Positions 24,341 through 31,613 of a DNA stretch of 59,058 nt are shown here, piece after piece; the stretch's first letter is position 1; every line of letters starts with the position of its first letter. A program made the translations under genes and the position numbers. The notes under the pieces are model-generated. The model worked only from the letters and a program-made list of their open reading frames with translations. It ran no database searches and had not been told where the DNA came from. The stretch spans positions 1-59,058 of the forward strand of contig NZ_JAUNOQ010000013.1 of the NCBI RefSeq assembly GCF_030531065.1, written 5' to 3'. The stretch comes from Phascolarctobacterium sp. Lineage in GTDB: Bacteria > Bacillota > Negativicutes > Acidaminococcales > Acidaminococcaceae.

Positions 24341-25387
24341 ATGAGAAAATTTGATTATACATTTTTAGATAATGGCTTCTTACCTGCGCAGCTCATAAAT
24401 TTAACGAGTGATATTTATTCCTTGCGTACTGCCGCAGGCATACGGAAAGAAGATTATGCGGAGGTTTTTACAGAGTTGGAGGCTGTGGCAAAAGTCCAAT
24501 CTGTAAAGAGTTCCAATGCGATTGAAGGCATTGTGACAAGCGACCAGAGAATTGCGGAAATAGTTAACCGCAGCAGTGCGCCGCTAAATCATAATGAAGC
24601 CGAAATAGCAGGTTACAGGGACGCGTTAAATGCAATACATAGCGGTTACATGAATCTTGATTTTTGCCGAAGGGATATTCTTGGGCTGCACAATATGCTG
24701 ATGTCAGCCGCTGGGTACGAATATGGCGGACAATATAAAACTGATGACAATGTTATTCTTGAGGTTGACGCGGAGGGTAACAGAAGAGTACGCTTTCGAC
24801 CGACTCCCGCTAGTGAAACGGCAGCTGCAATGGAGCAGCTGGAGTTTGCCTATATGGACGCCAAAGCTAACGCTAATATAAACCAACTGTTGTTAATTCC
24901 TTGCACAATACTTGACTTTCTCTGTATCCATCCGTTTAGGGATGGTAATGGACGGATGTCAAGATTGCTGTCGCTGTTGCTTTTATATAAGAACGGATTT
25001 GACGCAGGTAAATATATATCTTTTGAAGAACAAATAAATAATTATAAGGCGTTTTATTACGACGCGCTGAAGCAGTCCTCCGTAAACTGGGATAGAAACG
25101 CTAACGATTATTTTCCGTTTATCCAGAATTTCTTATCCACGCTGTACATGTGCTATAAAGAATTGGATAAACGCTTCGCTGTTTTGCATGGGAAAAAGGT
25201 TACGAAAACAAGCAGGGTGGAAGCGACTATCCTAGGAAGTCTTACGCCTATGTCCAAGTCAGAAATTTGCGTTATCCACCCAGATATCAGCCCTACTACG
25301 GTAGAAGCCGTACTTGGCGCGTTGGTTAAGAATAACAAAATCAGACGCCTTGGCTCCGGGCGTAGTACTAAATATATTCGCGTTTAA
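24341..25387 (+). CDS. fic: Fic family protein (probable AMP-transferase)
   Basis: About 348 residues. The catalytic Fic motif is complete: HPFRDGNGRMSR near residue 208. An N-terminal inhibitory helix motif, SSNAIEG (about residue 58), places it in the class with an intramolecular (class II) inhibition motif whose glutamate blocks ATP. The C-terminal part (about 285-345, TKTSRVEATILGSLTPMSKSEICVIHPDISPTTVEAVLGALVKNNKI) is a winged helix that could bind DNA. Family members transfer AMP to target proteins; the target here is unknown. ATG 24341 follows AAAGGA by nine bases; ATG 24320 lies inside the operator. The winged helix and operator array suggest autoregulation, which is inference. Confidence 0.85.
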   Translation: MRKFDYTFLDNGFLPAQLINLTSDIYSLRTAAGIRKEDYAEVFTELEAVAKVQSVKSSNAIEGIVTSDQRIAEIVNRSSAPLNHNEAEIAGYRDALNAIHSGYMNLDFCRRDILGLHNMLMSAAGYEYGGQYKTDDNVILEVDAEGNRRVRFRPTPASETAAAMEQLEFAYMDAKANANINQLLLIPCTILDFLCIHPFRDGNGRMSRLLSLLLLYKNGFDAGKYISFEEQINNYKAFYYDALKQSSVNWDRNANDYFPFIQNFLSTLYMCYKELDKRFAVLHGKKVTKTSRVEATILGSLTPMSKSEICVIHPDISPTTVEAVLGALVKNNKIRRLGSGRSTKYIRV

Positions 25388-25425
25388 GAATGCATATGCC
25401 AACGCCGCATTAATTTGCGTTCGTA

Positions 25426-26307
25426 ATGCACATATCAAATTCTCCAGCCGCTTTTCTTGACTATCCCGGCGATAAAGAATACAATATTAGTATGTATTTA
25501 AGCGGACGGGGCTTGCCCTGCGGCCGCGTCAAAATTTTGTGCCAGCCGGCGGAAGAAATCGGCCGCGGCGCTTTGGCGCTCCTGGACGCGGGAGCGCTGG
25601 AAGACGTGCAGTACGCTTTGGGCTATCATGTGATGCCCAAAGATTTGGCCCGCAGCGGACAGATTATCGCGCAGATAAACTGGACGGCCTGCACCCTGAT
25701 GGAGGGCGAAATCCGCGGGCTGGCGGCGCACGGGTCGCAGCCGCATTTGGGCGTGAACGCTATCGATGTGGGCGCGGCCATTGTAAACGGCGTCAACGCG
25801 TTGCACACCAACCCGCTTTTAGGCGGCAATGTTAAAACAACGCGCTTTATGGGCGGAGCAGGTTCCTTGAATGCGATTTGCGACAAGGTAAATATTGGTT
25901 TCGATTTGCGTAGCACTTCCAATGCCGAAATGCTGGCACTGCGGCAAAGGGTGATGGAGCTGATAGAGAATACGGCTAAGGTGTATGGCGCGGAGGCGTC
26001 CTGCCATATCGTTGGCACGTGCCCGGCAGCGGAGGCCGACCCTTCGCTTTTGGCCGTAACCCGCGATACCATCGTCGGAGTATTGGGCAGAGAAGCTTTA
26101 ATCCCGTCCGTTTCGATTACGGTGGGCGAGGATTTTAATTTCTTTAAGGAGCAAAGGCCGCAGCTTAAAACTGCCAGCCTGGGAATCGGCTGCGATTTGA
26201 CGCCTTGCCTGCACGACCCGGAAATGACTTTCGACCATGGCGCTTTAGCCGGAGCAATAGAAGTTTTAGCGGCGCTGACCGTCAGAATTTTGCAGGACAA
26301 ACCGTAA
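25426..26307 (+). pseudogene. 5'-truncated M20-family amidohydrolase/peptidase
   Basis: From about residue 30 the sequence is a clear M20D amidohydrolase: GRVKILCQPAEEIGRGALALLDAGAL, ALGYHVMPKDLARSG, AAHGSQPHLGVNAIDVGAAIVNGV and SVSITVGEDFNFFKEQRP. The N-terminal metal-binding segment (HACGHDGH-like, about 100 residues) is missing. The first roughly 25 residues (MHISNSPAAFLDYPGDKEYN) do not belong to the family. The one remaining visible metal ligand is the glutamate pair in PAEE. It is therefore very likely inactive, the result of a deletion or insertion downstream of fic. Relatives hydrolyse N-acyl amino acids or indole-acetyl conjugates. Confidence 0.8.
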
Positions 26308-26329
26308 AAATAAATACGCAATAAAACGA

Positions 26330-26356
26330 GCCTCCCGCGTTGAACGGGAGGCTTTT
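26330..26356 (+). terminator. terminator after the truncated amidohydrolase
   Basis: A perfect 8-bp stem GCCTCCCG/CGGGAGGC (26330-26337 with 26345-26352) is followed by TTTT. Confidence 0.85.
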
Positions 26357-26389
26357 GTGCGCATATTCAGCTGGGATTGGCAGGTCGTA

Positions 26390-26500
26390 GACGATGACAG
26401 AGCTGCGGTAAGCATGATATAATGTGAATGCCTGGCGATTGCGGGGCCGAAGGCGAACGCAGAGCTTAGCAGAACATATGCCCTTGTGGTATAATGTAAA
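26390..26500 (+). repeat. mobile promoter-like intergenic repeat, copy E3
   Basis: A shorter, opposite-orientation relative of E1 and E2. TGATATAAT (ending 26423) and TGGTATAAT (26487-26495) enclose 66 bases containing GGCGATTGCGGGGCCGAAGG and related segments. Both ends are extended -10 boxes. The second lies about 36 bases before the chromate transporter start and is the only visible promoter for it. Confidence 0.55.
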
Positions 26501-26531
26501 TGAAATATTTTCGAGAAAAGGAGCTGTTAAT

Positions 26532-27101
26532 GTGGAGCTTGCGCCGACGGACGCTAAAGATACATTATGGAAGCTGTTCAAATCTACTTTTATCATCAGC
26601 GCCTTCACTATCGGCGGCGGGTTTGTCATTATCCCGCTGCTCAAGGCTAAATTTGTCGACGAATACCAGTGGTTGGACGACAAGGAAGCGTTGAATTTAG
26701 TTGCGATTGCGCAGTCCGCGCCGGGCGTGGTAGCAGTAAACGCTGCCATCAGCCTGGGCTACAGGATAGCGGGCTGGCGCGGGACTTTGACGGCGCTTTT
26801 GGCGACGGTGCTGCCGCCGCTGATTACGCTGAGCGTTATTTCCTACGCTTACGACGCTTTCGCGCACAATCAATATATCCAGCTGTTGTTGAAGGGCATG
26901 CAGTGCGGCGCCACGGCGATTATTATCAACGTGGCCATCGATTTGCTGAAGAAAGAATGGAAGAAAAAACTGGCGCTGCCGCTGGCGATTATCGTCGGCA
27001 CTTTTATCGCTAATTATTTTTTCAACGTCAATTTGATGTACGCCGTCGTCGTGGACGCCGTTATCGGTTTCTTTTGGCTGCGCGACGCAAAATATTCTTG
27101 A
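26532..27101 (+). CDS. chromate transporter family protein, first half-size subunit
   Basis: A 189-residue membrane protein with the CHR domain start (TLWKLFKSTFIISAFTIGGGFVIIPLLKAKFVDEYQWLDDKEALNLVAIAQSAPGVVAVNAAISLGYRIAGWRGTL compressed around GGGF and PGVVAVN) and about six membrane helices. GTG 26532 is chosen because AAAAGGAG lies eight bases upstream; earlier in-frame codons read through the promoter repeat. It pairs with the next gene as a two-protein transporter. Chromate efflux is the family label; physiological substrate is not certain. Confidence 0.85.
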   Translation: MELAPTDAKDTLWKLFKSTFIISAFTIGGGFVIIPLLKAKFVDEYQWLDDKEALNLVAIAQSAPGVVAVNAAISLGYRIAGWRGTLTALLATVLPPLITLSVISYAYDAFAHNQYIQLLLKGMQCGATAIIINVAIDLLKKEWKKKLALPLAIIVGTFIANYFFNVNLMYAVVVDAVIGFFWLRDAKYS

Positions 27102-27113
27102 GGAGGCGGCGTT

Positions 27114-27680
27114 ATGATTTATTGGGAACTTTTTTGGAGCTTTGTTAAGGTCGGGGCTTTTTGCGTGGGCGGCGGCTACGCCTCCATGCCGCTGATTCAG
27201 GCGCAGGTTATTGAAGAGCACGGCTGGCTGACGATGCAGCAGTTTATCGATATCTTTACTATTTCGCAGATGACGCCGGGTCCCATTGGCATTAACGCCG
27301 CAACTTTTGTGGGGACGAAGGTGGCGGGCGTACCAGGCGCGGTAGCCGCGACGGTAGGCTTTGTCTTTCCGTCGGTGATTATTGTGCTGCTCTTGGCGCG
27401 GTTGTTTTTTAAATATGGCGACATCGGGCCGGTGCGCGGCGTACTGAACGGCTTGCGCCCGGCGGTGGTGGCTTTGATTTGCTCCGCCGGGATGAGCTTT
27501 ATCCTTTTAGCTTTGTGGAATACGGAAACGCTGCCGCAGGATTTTACTAGAATCGATTTGGTGGGCTGTATTGTGCTGCCCATTTCCCTGTGGTGTATCC
27601 GGCATAAGATGAGCGTGATTAAGCTGCTGTGCATGAGCGGCGCGTTAGGATTATTTTTAGGATTGATTGGCATTCGTTAA
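27114..27680 (+). CDS. chromate transporter family protein, second half-size subunit
   Basis: A 188-residue partner with the same fold in probable opposite topology: FWSFVKVGAFCVGGGYASMPLIQAQVI, ISQMTPGPIGINAATFVGTKVAGVPGAV and several C-terminal helices. Short-chain CHR proteins work as heterodimers encoded side by side, as here (12-base gap, GGAGG before the ATG). It is followed by a terminator. Confidence 0.87.
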   Translation: MIYWELFWSFVKVGAFCVGGGYASMPLIQAQVIEEHGWLTMQQFIDIFTISQMTPGPIGINAATFVGTKVAGVPGAVAATVGFVFPSVIIVLLLARLFFKYGDIGPVRGVLNGLRPAVVALICSAGMSFILLALWNTETLPQDFTRIDLVGCIVLPISLWCIRHKMSVIKLLCMSGALGLFLGLIGIR

Positions 27681-27689
27681 ATTTATTCA

Positions 27690-27722
27690 GGCTGGCGCAG
27701 GTCGTCGGCCTTTTATTTTTTC
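27690..27722 (+). terminator. terminator of the chromate transporter operon
   Basis: GGCTGGCG (27690-27697) pairs with CGTCGGCC (27703-27710), including G-U pairs, around CAGGT and is followed by TTTTATTTTTT. Confidence 0.75.
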
Positions 27723-27752
27723 TTGATAAAGTAAACCGCCGCTAAAACAAGG

Positions 27753-27820
27753 TTGACGTATCCCGTAATCTGCTATATAATATATTACAGTTAACTTGAC
27801 GCTAGAAAACTGGTTAACTA
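27753..27820 (+). promoter_or_regulatory. bioB promoter with BirA-type operator
   Basis: TTGACG (27753-27758), a 17-base spacer and TATAAT (27776-27781) form a strong promoter. Right at the start site lie two GTTAAC half-sites (27790-27795 and 27813-27818) in the arrangement of a biotin repressor (BirA) operator, with 17 bases between the hexamers. Biotin-dependent repression of bioB is expected; birA is not in the window. Confidence 0.75.
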
Positions 27821-27842
27821 CTAAGGTTAGGGATGTGAAAAT

Positions 27843-28832
27843 ATGCAGCAGATTATCGCGTTGGCCGAAAAGGTTTTGGACGGTCAGGCTATTACTAAAG
27901 AAGAAGCGAATTATTTAATCAACGTCAGCGACGACGACACCATGGTGCTGTTGTCCATGGCAGATAAAATCCGGCAGAAATTCGCCGGGGACGCGGTCGA
28001 TTGCTGCGCCATCATTAACGGACGCAGCGGCAAGTGCAGCGAAAACTGCAAGTTCTGCGCGCAGTCGGCGCACTATTGCACCGGCGTTAAAGAATACGGC
28101 TTGCTGAGCGAGGAAGAAATTTTCAGCGCCGCGCAAAAAGCTAAAGCAGCGGGCGCCGTGCGTTTTTCCATCGTTACCAGCGGTCGCGGGCAGAGCAAGA
28201 AGGACGACTTCGCCAATATCTGCCGCATTTTGGCGCGCATTAAAAAGGAATTGCAGATTGAGGTCTGCGCGTCCTTGGGCATTTTGACTTTGGAGCAGGC
28301 GCAGGCTTTGAAAGCTGCGGGCGTTACCCGTTACCATTCCAATTTGGAAACGGCTGGCAGTCATTTCCCGGATATTTGCACGACACACACTTATGAAGAT
28401 AAATTCGTGACGATTAAAAATGCGCAGGCAGCAGGACTGCGCGTGTGCAGCGGCGGTATTTTCGGCTTGGGAGAAACCCGCGAGCAGCGCGTGGAGATGG
28501 CGTTTACGCTTAAAGAATTAGGCATCGATTCCGTGCCGTTGAACTTGCTGACGCCGATTCCTGGCACGCCGCTGGAAAAGAGCAAGCCCTTGCCGCCGCT
28601 GGAAATTTTGCGCGCTTACGCCGTATTCCGTTTTATTTTGCCCAAGGCGCAGATTCGTACTGCGGGCGGGCGCGAGGTAAACCTGCGCGATTTGCAGGCT
28701 TTGGCGCTGAACGGCGGCGCGAGCGGCATCATGATCGGCGGCTATTTGACTACGGCTGGCCGCGGCACCGAACGAGATATCCAAATGCTCAAGGATTTGG
28801 GCCGTCCGCGTTCGACGCCGGTTTTAGATTGA
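27843..28832 (+). CDS. bioB: biotin synthase
   Basis: A 329-residue radical-SAM enzyme that inserts sulfur into dethiobiotin. The cluster motif is CSENCKFCAQS (CxxxCxxC), with the family features INGRSGKC, RFSIVTSGRG, YHSNLETA, CSGGIFGLGE and the C-terminal GYLTTAGR. The length is normal. No other biotin genes are adjacent, so the strain may import dethiobiotin or keep the rest elsewhere. Biotin would be needed by biotin-dependent carboxylases such as the complex suggested at 55-56 kb. It has its own promoter and terminator. Confidence 0.96.
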   Translation: MQQIIALAEKVLDGQAITKEEANYLINVSDDDTMVLLSMADKIRQKFAGDAVDCCAIINGRSGKCSENCKFCAQSAHYCTGVKEYGLLSEEEIFSAAQKAKAAGAVRFSIVTSGRGQSKKDDFANICRILARIKKELQIEVCASLGILTLEQAQALKAAGVTRYHSNLETAGSHFPDICTTHTYEDKFVTIKNAQAAGLRVCSGGIFGLGETREQRVEMAFTLKELGIDSVPLNLLTPIPGTPLEKSKPLPPLEILRAYAVFRFILPKAQIRTAGGREVNLRDLQALALNGGASGIMIGGYLTTAGRGTERDIQMLKDLGRPRSTPVLD

Positions 28833-28881
28833 CTTTAGCGGATAAATCTTACGCCTTAAAATCTTACAAATCTCCAAAAAA

Positions 28882-28909
28882 ATGCAGGCTGACGAGGCCT
28901 GCATTTTTT
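28882..28909. terminator. bidirectional terminator between bioB and tRNA-Arg
   Basis: A perfect stem ATGCAGGC/GCCTGCAT with a 7-base loop has T-runs on both strands. Confidence 0.85.
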
Positions 28910-28920
28910 GCGCTGCGAAA

Positions 28921-28951
28921 AGAAAAAGTCCTTCCCGCTAAGGAGAAGGAC
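28921..28951 (-). terminator. terminator of tRNA-Arg
   Basis: On the minus strand GTCCTTC/GAAGGAC (28945-28951 with 28928-28934) is followed by TTTTTCT about 25 bases after the tRNA 3' end. Confidence 0.8.
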
Positions 28952-28974
28952 AGGAGTTTTGAACTTTTGAAAAA

Positions 28975-29049
28975 TGGTGCGCCTGAGAGGAATCGAACCT
29001 CCGCACACGGTTCCGGAGACCATTGCTCTATCCACTGAGCTACAGGCGC
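28975..29049 (-). tRNA. tRNA-Arg (anticodon CCG)
   Basis: A complete cloverleaf is visible on the minus strand: acceptor GCGCCTG pairing with CAGGCGC, D arm GCTC...GAGC, anticodon stem ATGGT/ACCGT around loop CTCCGGA (anticodon CCG, reading CGG), T loop TTCGATT and an encoded CCA. Its promoter is the TATAAT (29064-29069) at the edge of repeat E2, 14 bases upstream of the tRNA. Confidence 0.95.
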
Positions 29050-29063
29050 AAGATTACTTTCAC

Positions 29064-29189
29064 ATTATACCATGTCTACCGCGGCTCTGCCATTGCCTTC
29101 GGCTCGTCAATCGCCGGGTGTCAGGTATATGTTATACATCAGTTCTCGCTTCGCCTTCGGCTTGCGAATCACTGTGTACAAGCATTATA
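29064..29189. repeat. mobile promoter-like intergenic repeat, copy E2
   Basis: A 114-base segment flanked by ATTATA on both sides, about 80% identical to E1 and in the same orientation. Read on the minus strand it contains two related halves about 58 bases apart (GATT...GAGCCGAAGGC) and ends in the extended -10 TGGTATAAT that serves tRNA-Arg. A second TGGTATAAT lies at the far edge. No protein is encoded. Confidence 0.65.
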
Positions 29190-29228
29190 CCACAACTGTG
29201 AAACTTATGCAAAGCTCTTAGCGCTTTT

Positions 29229-29257
29229 TTGTATTCGTGCCGTAAATATGCTACAAT
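29229..29257 (+). promoter_or_regulatory. promoter upstream of the thioesterase gene
   Basis: TTGTAT (29229-29234), a 17-base spacer and TACAAT (29252-29257). A further TATAAT near 29371 lacks a good -35 box. Between them lies GC-rich sequence with inverted-repeat character (GCGCCGG/GCGCAG), which could fold in the leader RNA. Confidence 0.5.
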
Positions 29258-29406
29258 GTAAGCGAGCCGGGCGTTCTCGCCGGGTTGTGCGCTGCGCCGG
29301 ACGCTGCGGGCGCAGAAAAATTTTATCGGCTGCATAAGATTTAGGTATGTACTTTTGTTTAAAAGTGCTATAATAATAAATTGATTCGCAAGGAAAAGGA
29401 GCTAAT

Positions 29407-29829
29407 ATGATTACGATAAGAGATAAGGTGCGTTTTGTAGAAACGGATATGATGGGCGTGGTGCATCACGCCAACTATCTGCGTTGGTTTGAAATGGGAC
29501 GCGTGGCTTATCTGCGTGCCTGCGGCATTACTTTGGGCGAGCTGATGGACGCCGGCGTTATCTTCCCTATTACCGAGGTGAAGGCGCAGTACAAAAATTC
29601 CTGTACCTTTGACGATGATTTTGAAGTACAGGTAAGGATGAGCGCCTTTAATAAAGCGAAGATGGAATTTGATTATAAGGTCATCCGCCTGCGCGACGGC
29701 GCGGTGGCGGTGGAGGGTCATACCCGCAATGTATTTACCGACAAGGAGGGGCATATTATTCGCCTGGCTCCCTGTTGGTTTGATAAAATTCAGAAGGTAT
29801 ATGCGGCGGATAAGGCTGCGGAGGAGTGA
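29407..29829 (+). CDS. acyl-CoA thioesterase (4HBT/YbgC-like hotdog protein)
   Basis: A 140-residue single hotdog domain. The catalytic-type start VRFVETDMMGVVHHANYLRWFEMGRVAYLRACG carries the aspartate and HHANY motif of the YbgC/4-hydroxybenzoyl-CoA thioesterase group. Such enzymes hydrolyse short or branched acyl-CoA thioesters; the substrate cannot be told from the sequence. AAGGAG precedes the ATG. The next gene starts five bases after its stop. Confidence 0.88.
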   Translation: MITIRDKVRFVETDMMGVVHHANYLRWFEMGRVAYLRACGITLGELMDAGVIFPITEVKAQYKNSCTFDDDFEVQVRMSAFNKAKMEFDYKVIRLRDGAVAVEGHTRNVFTDKEGHIIRLAPCWFDKIQKVYAADKAAEE

Positions 29830-29833
29830 AAGT

Positions 29834-30478
29834 ATGGAAAAGTATGAGATTGTTCCTGTGCCGACAAGAATTTTGACGCATCACGACGATATCTGCGATG
29901 CTATTTTGGAGTTTGGCAAGGATAAAATTGGCCCGGACGACGTTGTTTGCGCTGCCGAAAGCGTGGTGGCGATTACTCAGGGCCGGGCTTTGCGCTGCGA
30001 GGAGTTTCATCCCGGCTTTTTAGCGAAAACCTTGAGCCATTTGTTCCCGTCCAAGGGCAGCATCAGCAGCTGGTACAGTATGCAGGCGCTGATTGACGCC
30101 GAGGGCGGCGCACGGGTGCTGTGGGCCGTTATTTGCGGCTTTGCCGCTAAATGCGTTGGCGTAAGCGGCACTTTCTACCGTATGGCGGGCGAGCAGGCAC
30201 GTTTGATTGACGATATTACCGGCACGATGCCGCCTTATGATAAGCATGTAGTTTACGGTCCTTCGGAGCCTGCCAGGGTGGCGGAGGCTATTACCAGGGC
30301 CTGCGGCTGCTACGGCGCGGCTATTGCCGACGTTAACGATTTGAAGCGCAGCGCTGTGCTGGGCGTGTCCAAAGGCGTGGACGCCGATAAGGTGGCCGAG
30401 ATATTGATTGATAATCCTTTCGGCAATGGCAGCGAAAAAACGCCTATCTGCATTATTAAGAATTATCGTAAGGCGTAA
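29834..30478 (+). CDS. coenzyme F420:L-glutamate ligase-family (CofE-like) protein
   Basis: A 214-residue protein starting MEKYEIVPVPTRILTHHDDICDAILEFGKDKIGPDDVVCAAESVVAITQGR, the conserved entry of the CofE/FbiB ligase fold, with an NDLKR segment and a C-terminal NPFGNGSEKTPICIIK. In F420-making organisms this fold adds glutamate to F420-0. No other F420 gene is in the window, so its substrate here is unknown. ATG 29834 is chosen because GAGGAG precedes it. It sits between a thioesterase and a small membrane-anchored protein, probably in one operon. Confidence 0.75.
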   Translation: MEKYEIVPVPTRILTHHDDICDAILEFGKDKIGPDDVVCAAESVVAITQGRALRCEEFHPGFLAKTLSHLFPSKGSISSWYSMQALIDAEGGARVLWAVICGFAAKCVGVSGTFYRMAGEQARLIDDITGTMPPYDKHVVYGPSEPARVAEAITRACGCYGAAIADVNDLKRSAVLGVSKGVDADKVAEILIDNPFGNGSEKTPICIIKNYRKA

Positions 30479-30490
30479 GGAGGTAGCAAA

Positions 30491-31018
30491 ATGCTGTGTA
30501 CTATTATTGGAATACTTATCGCCTTAGCGCTGTTGGGCGTGCTGACGGTGGCTGTATATATCGCTTTACAGGGCGACGCCGAGATGCGCTTGCTGGTTAA
30601 GCAGCGGACTGCGGCTGTGAGGGCGGCGGAGAGCGATGGCCGCGTTGACTTTCAGCTGGAGGTGCCCTTTGATAATATTGGCAAGCAGGAGGGCACGATT
30701 CTTGACGCTTATATGAGAATTTATCTGCCCCAGGAGCAGTACGACGACGTTTTGCTGCGCGGCAAGGTAAATCTGGAGGGCGTGCCGCGCGACGACGATT
30801 ATTTTGAAGCTTTGCTTGTGCCTGCGGGTACCGGCAAGAATTTTGTCCTGCGCTTTGAAGCTTACGCTAGAAACGGCAAGAGCATTCAGGAGGCTTTGGC
30901 TGCCGTTCCCGACGTGGACGTAGCGCTGTTTGCCGACTGCCGCGGCCGCCGCGAGCTGTATACTGTGAAAGAATATTTTACGCTGACTGCCGGGGAGCTG
31001 CGCGCGTTAGTAAAATAA
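30491..31018 (+). CDS. small membrane-anchored protein of unknown function
   Basis: A 175-residue protein with a single N-terminal hydrophobic helix (residues 4-28, IIGILIALALLGVLTVAVYIAL) and a soluble rest rich in acidic residues (DFQLEVPFDNIGKQEGTILDAYMRIYLPQEQYDDV). I do not recognise the family. It follows the CofE-like gene by 12 bases with AGGAGG and ends at a strong terminator, so it is the last gene of the thioesterase operon. Confidence 0.75.
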   Translation: MLCTIIGILIALALLGVLTVAVYIALQGDAEMRLLVKQRTAAVRAAESDGRVDFQLEVPFDNIGKQEGTILDAYMRIYLPQEQYDDVLLRGKVNLEGVPRDDDYFEALLVPAGTGKNFVLRFEAYARNGKSIQEALAAVPDVDVALFADCRGRRELYTVKEYFTLTAGELRALVK

Positions 31019-31051
31019 TATTTCGCTTTGCTTTTTGGCAGAGCGTTGAAG

Positions 31052-31078
31052 AATCCACCTGCGGGGTGGATTTTTCTT
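31052..31078 (+). terminator. terminator of the thioesterase operon
   Basis: A stem AATCCACC/GGTGGATT around a short GC-rich loop is followed by TTTCTTTC. Confidence 0.85.
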
Positions 31079-31126
31079 TCTGTTTTTTATTTTTCGTCGT
31101 CGAACGCTTCGTCATAATAATTTCAC

Positions 31127-31155
31127 TTGCTTAAAGTCGAAAAGTCAAATATAAT
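31127..31155 (+). promoter_or_regulatory. ctsR-clpC promoter with a possible CtsR site in the spacer
   Basis: TTGCTT (31127-31132), a 17-base spacer and TATAAT (31150-31155). The spacer is AAAGTCGAAAAGTCAAA, a direct repeat resembling the heptad GGTCAAA of CtsR operators, but the half-site spacing (8) is not the canonical 10. Autoregulation by CtsR is expected from the family and only partly supported here. Confidence 0.6.
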
Positions 31156-31189
31156 AGTAGCAAATGAATTTCTTTGCAGGTGATTGATT

Positions 31190-31609
31190 ATGAGAAATTT
31201 AGCAGACGCTATTGAAAGCTTTATTATAGGAGAATTGCTGCGCGACCACGAGGACGCGCTTTTGGTACAGCGCAATGAGCTGGCGGAAAGGCTGTCCTGC
31301 GCGCCGTCGCAGATCAGCTATGTTCTTAGCACCCGCTTTACGCCGGAACGGGGCTTTATGGTGGAGTCCCGTCGGGGCAGCGGCGGCTTTGTGCGCATTG
31401 TCCGTATGGAGCCGCAGCGGGAGCGGCAGCCGCAGAAGGAGCCGGCTGCGGCCGAGCTGGTGGAGCATTTGGCAGGGCAAAAGCTGATTACGGCCAGAGA
31501 GCGGGCTTTATTGAAGTATATGCTGCATATTATCGATGCGGACGAAGCAAAGAAAAAGGCTGTGCTGCAGCAGGCTATGGCGCTGCTGAACAGCGCAGGT
31601 CGGAGGTGA
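31190..31609 (+). CDS. ctsR: CtsR family heat-shock repressor
   Basis: About 139 residues. The N-terminal winged helix-turn-helix (NLADAIESFIIGELL, QRNELAERLSCAPSQISYVLSTRFTPERGFMVESRRGSGGFVRI) is the classic CtsR domain with its glycine-rich wing, followed by a C-terminal dimer helix region (LIT.RERALLKYML). It represses clp genes until heat or protein stress. It is the first gene of an operon with clpC, whose ribosome site overlaps its stop. In most Firmicutes mcsA and mcsB stand between ctsR and clpC; here they are absent. Confidence 0.93.
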   Translation: MRNLADAIESFIIGELLRDHEDALLVQRNELAERLSCAPSQISYVLSTRFTPERGFMVESRRGSGGFVRIVRMEPQRERQPQKEPAAAELVEHLAGQKLITARERALLKYMLHIIDADEAKKKAVLQQAMALLNSAGRR

Positions 31610-31613
31610 GCTT

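Noticed and set aside
29669-29833. N-terminal extension of the F420 ligase-like protein
   Set aside because: It overlaps the thioesterase gene in another frame, has no family similarity, and a good ribosome site precedes ATG 29834.
31133-31149. Canonical CtsR operator
   Set aside because: The AGTC repeats are 8 bases apart instead of 10; kept only as a possible variant site.
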